From Odiellus spinosus (lineage: Eukaryota; Arthropoda; Arachnida; Opiliones; Phalangiidae), in assembly GCA_963920705.1 (NCBI GenBank), contig OY987233.1, positions 930,001-994,000 of the forward strand: DNA of 64,000 nucleotides, given 5' to 3'. Numbering within the stretch: the first letter of the stretch is position 1; every line of letters begins with the position of its first letter. The notes beneath the pieces are model-generated. The model made no database searches. It saw nothing but the letters and a program-made list of their open reading frames with translations, and was not told the DNA's origin. This document shows positions 25,201 through 39,249 of this stretch, piece after piece. A program made the position numbers and the translations under genes.

Positions 25201-28200
25201 TTGGGAAATTTGTGGATCTACACTTGCGAAATTTGTGGATCTACACTTGGGAAATTTGTGGATCTACACTTGGGAAATTTGTGGATTTATACTTGGGAAA
25301 TTTGTGGATTTATACTTGGAAATTTGTGGATTTATTCTTGGGAAATTTGTGGATTTATACTTAGGAAATTTGTGGATTTATATTTGGGAAATTTGTGGAT
25401 TTATACTTGGGAAATTTGTGGACTTATACTTGGGAAATTTGTGGATTTATACTTAGGAAATTTGTGGATTTACACTTGCAAATTTGTGGATCTACACTTG
25501 GCAAATTTGTGGATCTACACTTTGCAAATTTGTGGATCTACACTTGGGAAATTTGTGGATCTACACTTGGGAAAATTGTGGATCTACTCTTGGGAAATTT
25601 GTGGATCTACACTAGTAAAATTTGTGGATCTACACTTGGGAAATATGTGGATCTACACTTGGGAAATTTGTGGATCTACACTTGGGAAATTTGTGGATTT
25701 ATACTTGGCAAATTTGGGGATTTATACTTGGGAAATTTGTGGATTTATACTTGTGAAATTTGTGGATTTATAATTGGGAAATTTGTGAATTTATATTTGG
25801 GAAATTTGTGGATCTACACTTGGGAAATTTGTGGATCTACACTTGGGAAATGTGTGGATCTACACTTGGAAAATTTGTGGATCTACACTTGGGAAATTTG
25901 TGGATCTACACTTGGGAAATTTGTGGATCTACACTTGCGAAATTTGTGGATCTACACTTGGGAAATTTGTGGATCTACACTTGGGAAATTTGTGGATTTA
26001 TACTTGGGAAATTTGTGGATTTATACTTGGAAATTTGTGGATTTATTCTTGGGAAATTTGTGGATTTATACTTAGGAAATTTGTAGATTTATATTTGGGA
26101 AATTTGTGGATTTATACTTGGGAAATTTGTGGACTTATACTTGGGAAATTTGTGGATTTATACTTAGGAAATTTGTGGATTTACACTTGGCAAATTTGTG
26201 GATCTACACTTGGCAAATTTGTGGATCTACACTTTGCAAATTTGTGGATCTACACTTGGGAAATTTGTGGATCTACACTTTGCAAATTTGTGGATCTACA
26301 CTTGGGAAATTTGTGGATCTACACTTGGGAAATTTGTGGATCTACACTTGGGAAATTTGTGGATCTATAATTTGCAAATTTGTGGATATACACTTGGGAA
26401 ATTTGTGGATCTACACTTGGCAAATTTGTGGATCTACACTTTGTTAATTTGTGGATCTACACTTGGAAAATTTGTGGATCTACACTTGGGAAATTTGTGG
26501 ATCTACACTTGGGAAATTTGTGGATCTACACTTGGGAAAATTGTGGATCTACTCTTGGGAAATTTGTGGATCTACACTAGTAAAATTTGTGGATCTACAC
26601 TTGGGAAATTTGTGGATCTACACTTGGGAAATTTGTGGATCTACACTTGGGAAATTTGTGGATTTATACTTGGGAAATTTGTGGATTTATACTTGTGAAA
26701 TTTGTGGATTTATAATTGGGAAATTTGTGGATTTATATTTGGGAAATTTGTGGATCTACACCTGGGAAATTTGTGGATCTACACTTGGGAAATTTGTGGA
26801 TCTACACTTGGAAAATTTGTGGATCTACACTTGGGAAATTTGTGGATTTATACTTGGAAATTTGTGGATTTATTCTTGGGAAATTTGTGGATTTATACTT
26901 ATGAAATTTGTGGATTTATATTTTGGAAATTAGTGGATTTATACTTGGGAAATTTGTGGACTTATACTTGGGAAATTTGTGGATTTATACTTAGGAAATT
27001 TGTGGATTTACACTTGGCAAATTTGTGGATCTACACTTGGCAAATTTGTGGATCTACACTTGGCAAATTTGTGGATCTACACTTGGGAAATTTGTGGATC
27101 TACTCTTGCAAATTTGTGGATCTACACTTGGCAAATTTGTGGATCTACACTTGGGAAATTTGTGGATCTACACTTGGCAAATTTGTGGGTCTACACTTTG
27201 TAAATTTGTGGATCTACACTTGGGAAATTTGTGGATCTACACTTGGGAAATTTTTGGATCTACACTTGGAAAATTTGTGGATCTACACTTGGGAAATTTG
27301 TGGATCTACACTTGGGAAATTTGTGGATCTACACTTGGGAAAATTGTGGATCTACTCTTGGGAAATTTGTGGATCTACACTAGTAAAATTTGTGGATCTA
27401 CACTTGGGAAATTTGTGGATCTACACTTGGGAAATTTGTGGATCTACACTTGGGAAATTTGTGGATTTATACTTGGCAAATTTGGGGATTTATACTTGGG
27501 AAATTTGTGGATTTATACTTGTGAAATTTGTGGATTTATAATTGGGAAATTTGTGAATTTATATTTGGGAAATTTGTGGATCTACACTTGGGAAATTTGT
27601 GGATCTACACTTGGGAAATGTGTGGATCTACACTTGGAAAATTTGTGGATCTACACTTGGGAAATTTGTGGATCTACACTTGGGAAATTTGTGGATCTAC
27701 ACTTGCGAAATTTGTGGATCTACACTTGGGAAATTTGTGGATCTACACTTGGGAAATTTGTGGATTTATACTTGGGAAATTTGTGGATTTATACTTGGAA
27801 ATTTGTGGATTTATTCTTGGGAAATTTGTGGATTTATACTTAGGAAATTCGTGGATTTATATTTGGGAAATTTGTGGATTTATACTTGGGAAATTTGTGG
27901 ACTTATACTTGGGAAATTTGTGGATTTATACTTAGGAAATTTGTGGATTTACACTTGGCAAATTTGTGGATCTACACTTGGCAAATTTGTGGATCTACAC
28001 TTTGCAAATTTGTGGATCTACACTTGGGAAATTTGTGGATCTACACTTTGCAAATTTGTGGATCTACACTTGGGAAATTTGTGGATCTACACTTGGGAAA
28101 TTTGTGGATCTACACTTGGGAAATTTGTGGATCTATAATTTGCAAATTTGTGGATATACACTTGGGAAATTTGTGGATCTACACTTGGCAAATTTGTGGA

Positions 28201-29897
28201 TCTACACTTTGTTAATTTGTGGATCTACACTTGGAAAATTTGTGGATCTACACTTGGGAAATTTGTGGATCTACACTTGGGAAATTTGTGGATCTACACT
28301 TGGGAAAATTGTGGATCTACTCTTGGGAAATTTGTGGATCTACACTAGTAAAATTTGTGGATCTACACTTGGGAAATTTGTGGATCTACACTTGGGAAAT
28401 TTGTGGATCTACACTTGGGAAATTTGTGGATTTATACTTGGGAAATTTGTGGATTTATTCTTTTGAAATTTGTGGATTTATACTTATGAAATTTGTGGAT
28501 TTATATTTTGGAAATTTGTGGATTTATACTTGGGAAATTTGTGGACTTATACTTGGGAAATTTGTGGATTTATACTTAGGAAATTTTGTGGATTTACACT
28601 TGGCAAATTTGTGGATCTACACTTGGCAAATTTGTGGATCTACACTTTGCAAATTTGTGGATCTACACTTGGGAAATTTGTGGATCTACTCTTGCAAATT
28701 TGTGGATCTACGCTTGGCAATTTTGTGGATCTACACTTGGGAAATTTGTGGATCTACACTTGGCAAATTTGTGGGTCTACACTTTGTAAATTTGTGGATC
28801 TACACTTGGGAAATTTGTGGATCTACACTAGTAAAATTTGTGGATCTACACTTGGAAAATTTATGGATCTACACTTGGGAAATTTGTGGATCTACACTTG
28901 CGAAATTTGTGGATCTACACTTGGGAAATTTGTGGATCTACACTTGGGAAATTTGTGGATCTACACTTGGGAAATTTGTGGATCTACACTTGGAAAATTT
29001 GTGGATCTACACTTGGGAAATTTGTGGATCTACACTTGGGAAATTTGTGGATCTACACTTGGGAAATTTTTGGATCTACACTTGGGAAATTTGTGGATCT
29101 ACACTTGGGAAATTTTTGGATCTTCACTTGGGAAATTTGTGGATCTACACTTGGGAAATTTGTGGATCTACACTTGGGAAATTTGTTGATCTACACTTGC
29201 GAAATTTGTGGATCTACTCTTGGGAAATTTGTGGATCTACACTAAAGAAATTTGTGGATCTACACTTGGGAAATTTTTGGATCTTCACTTGGGAAATTTG
29301 TGGATCTACACTTGGGAAATTTGTGGATTTATACTTGGGAAATTTGTGGATTTATACTTGGGAAATTTGTGGATTTATACTTAGGAAATTTGTGGATTTA
29401 CACTTGGCAAATTTATGGATCTACACTTGGTAAATTTGTGGATCTACACTTGGCAAATTTGTGGATCTAAACTTGGCAAATTTGTGGATCTACACTTGGA
29501 AAATTTGTGGTACTACACTTGGCAAATTTGTGGATCTACACTTGGGAAATTTGTGGATCTACACTTGGCAAATTTGTTTATCTACACTTTGCGAATTTGT
29601 GGATCTACACTTGGGAAATTTGTGGATCTACACTTGGAAAATTTGTGGGTCTACACTTGGGAAATTTGTGGATCTACACTTGGGAAATTTTTGGATCTAC
29701 ACTTGGAAAATTTGTGGATCTACACTTGGGAAATTTTTGGATCTACACTTGGGAAATTTGTGGATCTACACTTGGGAAATTTGTGGATCTACACTTGGGA
29801 AATTTGTGGATCTACTCTTGGGAAATTTGTGGATCTACACTAGGGAAATTTGTGGATCTACACTTGGGAAATTTGTGGATCTACACTTGGGAAATTT

Positions 29898-30037
29898 GTG
29901 GATCTATACAAAGCAAAATTTGGATTTATACTTGGAAAATTTGTGGATCTATTCTTGGAAAATTTGGGGATATATGCTTGGAAATTTGTTGACCTATACT
30001 TGGAAAATATGTGTATCTATACTTGGGATTTTTGTGG
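29898..30037. repeat. Diverged ACAAAG cassette, zero-unit variant (copy 10)
   Basis: ACAAAGCAAAATTTGG starts at 29908. A private A at 30004 gives TTGGAAAATATG where its 6,932-bp partner has TTGGGAAATATG. Confidence 0.88.
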
Positions 30038-31893
30038 ATCTACACTTGGCAAATTTTTGGATCTACACTTTGCAAATTTGTGTATCTACACTTGGGAAAT
30101 TTGTGGATCTACACTTGCAAATTTGTGGATCTACACTTGGGAAATTTATGGATCTACACTTGGGAAATTTGTGGATCTACACTTGGGAAATTTTTGGATC
30201 TACACTTGGGAAATTTGTGGATCTACACTTGGGAAATTTGTGGATTTATACTTGGGAAATTTGGGGATTTATACTTGGGAAATATGTGTATATATACTTG
30301 GGATATTTGTGGATCTACACTTGGCAAATTTGTGGATCTACACTTGGGAAATTTGTGTATCTACACTTGCAAATTTGAGGATTTACACTTGGCAAATTTG
30401 TGGATCTACACTTGGGAAATTTGTGGATCTATAATTTGCAAATTTGTGGATATACACTTGGGAAATTTGTGGATCTACACTTGGCAAATTTGTGGATCTA
30501 CACTTTGTTATTTTGTGGATCTACACTTGGAAAATTTGTGGATCTACACTTGGGAAATTTGTGGATCTACACTTGGGAAAATTGTGGATCTACTCTTGGG
30601 AAATTTGTGGATCTACACTAGTAAAATTTGTGGATCTACACTTGGGAAATTTGTGGATCTACACTTGGGAAATTTGTGGATCTACACTTGGGAAATTTGT
30701 GGATCTACACTTGGGAAATTTGTGGATTTATACTTGGGAAATTTGTGGATTTATACTTGTGAAATTTGTGGATTTATAATTGGGAAATTTGTGGATTTAT
30801 ATTTGGGAAATTTGTTGATCTACACTTGGGAAATTTGTGGATCTACACTTGGGAAATTTGTGGATCTACACTTGGAAAATTTGTGGATCTACACTTGGGA
30901 AATTTGTGGATTTATACTTGGAAATTTGTGGATTTATTCTTGGGAAATTTGTGGATTTATACTTATGAAATTTGTGGATTTATATTTTGGAAATTTTTGG
31001 ATTTATACTTGGGAAATTTGTGGACTTATACTTGGGAAATTTGTGGATTTATACTTAGGAAATTTGTGGATTTACACTTGGCAAATTTGTGGATCTACAC
31101 TTGGCAAATTTGTGGATCTACACTTGGTAATTTTGCGGATCTACACTTGTAAAATTTGTGGATTTACACTTGGGAAATTTGTGGATCTACACTTGGGAAA
31201 TTTGTGGATTTATACTTGGGAAATTTGTGGATTTATACTTGGGAAATTTGTGGATTTATACTTGGGAAATTTGTAGATTTATACTTGGGAAATTTATGGA
31301 TTTATATTTGGGAAATTTGTTTATTTATACTTGGAAAATTTGTGGATTTATACTTGGAAAATTTGTGCATTTATACTTGGGAAATTTGTGGATTTATACT
31401 TGGGAAATTTGTGGATTTATACTTAGGAAATTTGTGGATTTACACTTGGCAAATTTATGGATCTACACTTGGTAAATTTGTGGATCTACACTTGGCAAAT
31501 TTGTGGATCTAAACTTGGCAAATTTGTGGATCTACACTTGGAAAATTTGTGGTACTACACTTGGCAAATTTGTGGATCTACACTTGGGAAATTTGTGGAT
31601 CTACACTTGGCAAATTTGTTTATCTACACTTTGCGAATTTGTGGATCTACACTTGGGAAATTTGTGGATCTACACTTTTAAAATTTGTGGGTCTACACTT
31701 GGGAAATTTGTGGATCTACACTTGGGAAATTTTTGGATCTACACTTGGGAAATTTGTGGATCTACACTTGGGAAATTTGTGGATCGACACTTGGGAAATT
31801 TGTGGATCTACTCTTGGGAAATTTGTGGATCTACACTAGGGAAATTTGTGGATCTACACTTGGGAAATTTGTGGATCTACACTTGGGAAATTT

Positions 31894-32033
31894 GTGGATC
31901 TATACAAAGCAAAATTTGGATTTATACTTGGAAAATTTGTGGATCTATTCTTGGAAAATTTGGGGATATATGCTTGGAAATTTGTTGACCTATACTTGGG
32001 AAATATGTGTATCTATACTTGGGATTTTTGTGG
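31894..32033. repeat. Diverged ACAAAG cassette, zero-unit variant (copy 11)
   Basis: ACAAAGCAAAATTTGG starts at 31904, 1,996 bp after copy 10. The same spacing is seen between 36,840 and 38,836. GGATCGACAC lies upstream at 31,781. Confidence 0.88.
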
Positions 32034-35000
32034 ATCTACACTTGGCAAATTTGTGGATCTACACTTTGCAAATTTGTGTATCTACACTTGGGAAATTTGT
32101 GGATCTACACTTGCAAATTTGTGGATCTACACTTGGCAAATTTATGGATCTACACTTGGGAAATTTGTGGATCTACACTTGGGAAATTTGTGGATCTAGA
32201 CTTGGGAAATTTGTGGATTTATACTTGGGAAATTTGTGGATTTATACTTGGAAATTTGTGGATTTATTCTTGGGAAATTTGTGGATTTATACTTAGGAAA
32301 TTTGTGGATTTATATTTGGGAAATTTGTGGATTTATACTTGGGAAATTTGTGGACTTATACTTGGGAAATTTGTGGATTTATACTTAGGAAATTTGTGGA
32401 TTTACACTTGCAAATTTGTGGATCTACACTTGGCAAATTTGTGGATCTACACTTTGCAAATTTGTGGATCTACACTTGGGAAATTTGTGGATCTACACTT
32501 GGGAAAATTGTGGATCTACTCTTGGGAAATTTGTGGATCTACACTAGTAAAATTTGTGGATCTACACTTGGGAAATATGTGGATCTACACTTGGGAAATT
32601 TGTGGATCTACACTTGGGAAATTTGTGGATTTATACTTGGCAAATTTGGGGATTTATACTTGGGAAATTTGTGGATTTATACTTGTGAAATTTGTGGATT
32701 TATAATTGGGAAATTTGTGAATTTATATTTGGGAAATTTGTGGATCTACACTTGGGAAATTTGTGGATCTACACTTGGGAAATGTGTGGATCTACACTTG
32801 GAAAATTTGTGGATCTACACTTGGGAAATTTGTGGATCTACACTTGGGAAATTTGTGGATCTACACTTGCGAAATTTGTGGATCTACACTTGGGAAATTT
32901 GTGGATCTACACTTGGGAAATTTGTGGATTTATACTTGGGAAATTTGTGGATTTATACTTGGAAATTTGTGGATTTATTCTTGGGAAATTTGTGGATTTA
33001 TACTTAGGAAATTTGTAGATTTATATTTGGGAAATTTGTGGATTTATACTTGGGAAATTTGTGGACTTATACTTGGGAAATTTGTGGATTTATACTTAGG
33101 AAATTTGTGGATTTACACTTGGCAAATTTGTGGATCTACACTTGGCAAATTTGTGGATCTACACTTTGCAAATTTGTGGATCTACACTTGGGAAATTTGT
33201 GGATCTACACTTTGCAAATTTGTGGATCTACACTTGGGAAATTTGTGGATCTACACTTGGGAAATTTGTGGATCTACACTTGGGAAATTTGTGGATCTAT
33301 AATTTGCAAATTTGTGGATATACACTTGGGAAATTTGTGGATCTACACTTGGCAAATTTGTGGATCTACACTTTGTTAATTTGTGGATCTACACTTGGAA
33401 AATTTGTGGATCTACACTTGGGAAATTTGTGGATCTACACTTGGGAAATTTGTGGATCTACACTTGGGAAAATTGTGGATCTACTCTTGGGAAATTTGTG
33501 GATCTACACTAGTAAAATTTGTGGATCTACACTTGGGAAATTTGTGGATCTACACTTGGGAAATTTGTGGATCTACACTTGGGAAATTTGTGGATTTATA
33601 CTTGGGAAATTTGTGGATTTATACTTGTGAAATTTGTGGATTTATAATTGGGAAATTTGTGGATTTATATTTGGGAAATTTGTGGATCTACACCTGGGAA
33701 ATTTGTGGATCTACACTTGGGAAATTTGTGGATCTACACTTGGAAAATTTGTGGATCTACACTTGGGAAATTTGTGGATTTATACTTGGAAATTTGTGGA
33801 TTTATTCTTGGGAAATTTGTGGATTTATACTTATGAAATTTGTGGATTTATATTTTGGAAATTAGTGGATTTATACTTGGGAAATTTGTGGACTTATACT
33901 TGGGAAATTTGTGGATTTATACTTAGGAAATTTGTGGATTTACACTTGGCAAATTTGTGGATCTACACTTGGCAAATTTGTGGATCTACACTTGGCAAAT
34001 TTGTGGATCTACACTTGGGAAATTTGTGGATCTACTCTTGCAAATTTGTGGATCTACACTTGGCAAATTTGTGGATCTACACTTGGGAAATTTGTGGATC
34101 TACACTTGGCAAATTTGTGGGTCTACACTTTGTAAATTTGTGGATCTACACTTGGGAAATTTGTGGATCTACACTTGGGAAATTTTTGGATCTACACTTG
34201 GAAAATTTGTGGATCTACACTTGGGAAATTTGTGGATCTACACTTGGGAAATTTGTGGATCTACACTTGGGAAAATTGTGGATCTACTCTTGGGAAATTT
34301 GTGGATCTACACTAGTAAAATTTGTGGATCTACACTTGGGAAATTTGTGGATCTACACTTGGGAAATTTGTGGATCTACACTTGGGAAATTTGTGGATTT
34401 ATACTTGGCAAATTTGGGGATTTATACTTGGGAAATTTGTGGATTTATACTTGTGAAATTTGTGGATTTATAATTGGGAAATTTGTGAATTTATATTTGG
34501 GAAATTTGTGGATCTACACTTGGGAAATTTGTGGATCTACACTTGGGAAATGTGTGGATCTACACTTGGAAAATTTGTGGATCTACACTTGGGAAATTTG
34601 TGGATCTACACTTGGGAAATTTGTGGATCTACACTTGCGAAATTTGTGGATCTACACTTGGGAAATTTGTGGATCTACACTTGGGAAATTTGTGGATTTA
34701 TACTTGGGAAATTTGTGGATTTATACTTGGAAATTTGTGGATTTATTCTTGGGAAATTTGTGGATTTATACTTAGGAAATTCGTGGATTTATATTTGGGA
34801 AATTTGTGGATTTATACTTGGGAAATTTGTGGACTTATACTTGGGAAATTTGTGGATTTATACTTAGGAAATTTGTGGATTTACACTTGGCAAATTTGTG
34901 GATCTACACTTGGCAAATTTGTGGATCTACACTTTGCAAATTTGTGGATCTACACTTGGGAAATTTGTGGATCTACACTTTGCAAATTTGTGGATCTACA

Positions 35001-36829
35001 CTTGGGAAATTTGTGGATCTACACTTGGGAAATTTGTGGATCTACACTTGGGAAATTTGTGGATCTATAATTTGCAAATTTGTGGATATACACTTGGGAA
35101 ATTTGTGGATCTACACTTGGCAAATTTGTGGATCTACACTTTGTTAATTTGTGGATCTACACTTGGAAAATTTGTGGATCTACACTTGGGAAATTTGTGG
35201 ATCTACACTTGGGAAATTTGTGGATCTACACTTGGGAAAATTGTGGATCTACTCTTGGGAAATTTGTGGATCTACACTAGTAAAATTTGTGGATCTACAC
35301 TTGGGAAATTTGTGGATCTACACTTGGGAAATTTGTGGATCTACACTTGGGAAATTTGTGGATTTATACTTGGGAAATTTGTGGATTTATTCTTTTGAAA
35401 TTTGTGGATTTATACTTATGAAATTTGTGGATTTATATTTTGGAAATTTGTGGATTTATACTTGGGAAATTTGTGGACTTATACTTGGGAAATTTGTGGA
35501 TTTATACTTAGGAAATTTTGTGGATTTACACTTGGCAAATTTGTGGATCTACACTTGGCAAATTTGTGGATCTACACTTTGCAAATTTGTGGATCTACAC
35601 TTGGGAAATTTGTGGATCTACTCTTGCAAATTTGTGGATCTACACTTGGCAATTTTGTGGATCTACACTTGGGAAATTTGTGGATCTACACTTGGCAAAT
35701 TTGTGGGTCTACACTTTGTAAATTTGTGGATCTACACTTGGGAAATTTGTGGATCTACACTAGTAAAATTTGTGGATCTACACTTGGAAAATTTATGGAT
35801 CTACACTTGGGAAATTTGTGGATCTACACTTGCGAAATTTGTGGATCTACACTTGGGAAATTTGTGGATCTACACTTGGGAAATTTGTGGATCTACACTT
35901 GGGAAATTTGTGGATCTACACTTGGAAAATTTGTGGATCTACACTTGGGAAATTTGTGGATCTACACTTGGGAAATTTGTGGATCTACACTTGGGAAATT
36001 TTTGGATCTACACTTGGGAAATTTGTGGATCTACACTTGGGAAATTTTTGGATCTTCACTTGGGAAATTTGTGGATCTACACTTGGGAAATTTGTGGATC
36101 TACACTTGGGAAATTTGTTGATCTACACTTGCGAAATTTGTGGATCTACTCTTGGGAAATTTGTGGATCTACACTAAAGAAATTTGTGGATCTACACTTG
36201 GGAAATTTTTGGATCTTCACTTGGGAAATTTGTGGATCTACACTTGGGAAATTTGTGGATTTATACTTGGGAAATTTGTGGATTTATACTTGGGAAATTT
36301 GTGGATTTATACTTAGGAAATTTGTGGATTTACACTTGGCAAATTTATGGATCTACACTTGGTAAATTTGTGGATCTACACTTGGCAAATTTGTGGATCT
36401 AAACTTGGCAAATTTGTGGATCTACACTTGGAAAATTTGTGGTACTACACTTGGCAAATTTGTGGATCTACACTTGGGAAATTTGTGGATCTACACTTGG
36501 CAAATTTGTTTATCTACACTTTGCGAATTTGTGGATCTACACTTGGGAAATTTGTGGATCTACACTTGGAAAATTTGTGGGTCTACACTTGGGAAATTTG
36601 TGGATCTACACTTGGGAAATTTTTGGATCTACACTTGGAAAATTTGTGGATCTACTCTTGGGAAATTTTTGGATCTACACTTGGGAAATTTGTGGATCTA
36701 CACTTGGGAAATTTGTGGATCTACACTTGGGAAATTTGTGGATCTACTCTTGGGAAATTTGTGGATCTACACTAGGGAAATTTGTGGATCTACACTTGGG
36801 AAATTTGTGGATCTACACTTGGGAAATTT

Positions 36830-36969
36830 GTGGATCTATACAAAGCAAAATTTGGATTTATACTTGGAAAATTTGTGGATCTATTCTTGGAAAATTTGGG
36901 GATATATGCTTGGAAATTTGTTGACCTATACTTGGGAAATATGTGTATCTATACTTGGGATTTTTGTGG
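36830..36969. repeat. Diverged ACAAAG cassette, zero-unit variant (copy 12)
   Basis: ACAAAGCAAAATTTGG starts at 36840, the 6,932-bp counterpart of copy 10. Confidence 0.88.
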
Positions 36970-38825
36970 ATCTACACTTGGCAAATTTTTGGATCTACAC
37001 TTTGCAAATTTGTGTATCTACACTTGGGAAATTTGTGGATCTACACTTGCAAATTTGTGGATCTACACTTGGGAAATTTATGGATCTACACTTGGGAAAT
37101 TTGTGGATCTACACTTGGGAAATTTTTGGATCTACACTTGGGAAATTTGTGGATCTACACTTGGGAAATTTGTGGATTTATACTTGGGAAATTTGGGGAT
37201 TTATACTTGGGAAATATGTGTATATATACTTGGGATATTTGTGGATCTACACTTGGCAAATTTGTGGATCTACACTTGGGAAATTTGTGTATCTACACTT
37301 GCAAATTTGAGGATTTACACTTGGCAAATTTGTGGATCTACACTTGGGAAATTTGTGGATCTATAATTTGCAAATTTGTGGATATACACTTGGGAAATTT
37401 GTGGATCTACACTTGGCAAATTTGTGGATCTACACTTTGTTATTTTGTGGATCTACACTTGGAAAATTTGTGGATCTACACTTGGGAAATTTGTGGATCT
37501 ACACTTGGGAAAATTGTGGATCTACTCTTGGGAAATTTGTGGATCTACACTAGTAAAATTTGTGGATCTACACTTGGGAAATTTGTGGATCTACACTTGG
37601 GAAATTTGTGGATCTACACTTGGGAAATTTGTGGATCTACACTTGGGAAATTTGTGGATTTATACTTGGGAAATTTGTGGATTTATACTTGTGAAATTTG
37701 TGGATTTATAATTGGGAAATTTGTGGATTTATATTTGGGAAATTTGTTGATCTACACTTGGGAAATTTGTGGATCTACACTTGGGAAATTTGTGGATCTA
37801 CACTTGGAAAATTTGTGGATCTACACTTGGGAAATTTGTGGATTTATACTTGGAAATTTGTGGATTTATTCTTGGGAAATTTGTGGATTTATACTTATGA
37901 AATTTGTGGATTTATATTTTGGAAATTTTTGGATTTATACTTGGGAAATTTGTGGACTTATACTTGGGAAATTTGTGGATTTATACTTAGGAAATTTGTG
38001 GATTTACACTTGGCAAATTTGTGGATCTACACTTGGCAAATTTGTGGATCTACACTTGGTAATTTTGCGGATCTACACTTGTAAAATTTGTGGATTTACA
38101 CTTGGGAAATTTGTGGATCTACACTTGGGAAATTTGTGGATTTATACTTGGGAAATTTGTGGATTTATACTTGGGAAATTTGTGGATTTATACTTGGGAA
38201 ATTTGTAGATTTATACTTGGGAAATTTATGGATTTATATTTGGGAAATTTGTTTATTTATACTTGGAAAATTTGTGGATTTATACTTGGAAAATTTGTGC
38301 ATTTATACTTGGGAAATTTGTGGATTTATACTTGGGAAATTTGTGGATTTATACTTAGGAAATTTGTGGATTTACACTTGGCAAATTTATGGATCTACAC
38401 TTGGTAAATTTGTGGATCTACACTTGGCAAATTTGTGGATCTAAACTTGGCAAATTTGTGGATCTACACTTGGAAAATTTGTGGTACTACACTTGGCAAA
38501 TTTGTGGATCTACACTTGGGAAATTTGTGGATCTACACTTGGCAAATTTGTTTATCTACACTTTGCGAATTTGTGGATCTACACTTGGGAAATTTGTGGA
38601 TCTACACTTTTAAAATTTGTGGGTCTACACTTGGGAAATTTGTGGATCTACACTTGGGAAATTTTTGGATCTACACTTGGGAAATTTGTGGATCTACACT
38701 TGGGAAATTTGTGGATCGACACTTGGGAAATTTGTGGATCTACTCTTGGGAAATTTGTGGATCTACACTAGGGAAATTTGTGGATCTACACTTGGGAAAT
38801 TTGTGGATCTACACTTGGGAAATTT

Positions 38826-38965
38826 GTGGATCTATACAAAGCAAAATTTGGATTTATACTTGGAAAATTTGTGGATCTATTCTTGGAAAATTTGGGGATA
38901 TATGCTTGGAAATTTGTTGACCTATACTTGGGAAATATGTGTATCTATACTTGGGATTTTTGTGG
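38826..38965. repeat. Diverged ACAAAG cassette, zero-unit variant (copy 13)
   Basis: ACAAAGCAAAATTTGG starts at 38836, the 6,932-bp counterpart of copy 11. GGATCGACAC lies upstream at 38,713. Confidence 0.88.
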
Positions 38966-39249
38966 ATCTACACTTGGCAAATTTGTGGATCTACACTTTG
39001 CAAATTTGTGTATCTACACTTGGGAAATTTGTGGATCTACACTTGCAAATTTGTGGATCTACACTTGGCAAATTTATGGATCTACACTTGGGAAATTTGT
39101 GGATCTACACTTGGGAAATTTGTGGATCTAGACTTGGGAAATTTGTGGATCTACACTTGGGAAATTTATGGATCTACACTTGGGAAATTTGTGGATCTAC
39201 ACTTGGGAAATTTGTGGATCTACACTTGGGAAATTTTTGGATCTACACT

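Larger units (their letters stand above)
17420..26670. repeat. Left partner of the 22-23 kb offset segmental duplication
   Basis: This segment matches 40.4-48.71 kb. The offset is 22,977 bp near 17.9 kb and 23,000 near 18.4 kb, then 22,130 after the 870-bp unit that is present twice here and once there. It then becomes 22,107, 22,016 and 22,039 further right. Apart from the 870-bp step, changes are whole monomers, to within one base. Few base differences are visible, e.g. CTAGGG at 22,469 versus CTTGGG at 44,599. The left edge is uncertain because the flank is plain consensus. Confidence 0.82.
25268..32199. repeat. 6,932-bp tandem segmental duplication, first copy
   Basis: Every landmark from here recurs 6,932 bp downstream, among them SpeI sites 25611/32543, 26576/33508, 28344/35276 and 30617/37549, cassettes 29908/36840 and 31904/38836, and AAATTCGTGG 27845/34777. 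I found only three base differences: 28712 G versus 35644 A, 29724 A versus 36656 T, and 30004 A versus 36936 G. The left edge is fixed by C at 25267 versus G at 32199. Confidence 0.93.
32200..39131. repeat. 6,932-bp tandem segmental duplication, second copy
   Basis: This is the second copy of the unit above. The junction lies in a class A monomer with the private variant GATCTAGAC, also present at 21,637-21,645, 39,128 and 43,767. It marks where a 21.6-kb-type sequence was joined to a 25.3-kb-type sequence. The near-identity of the copies implies a recent duplication or an assembly duplication. Confidence 0.92.
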
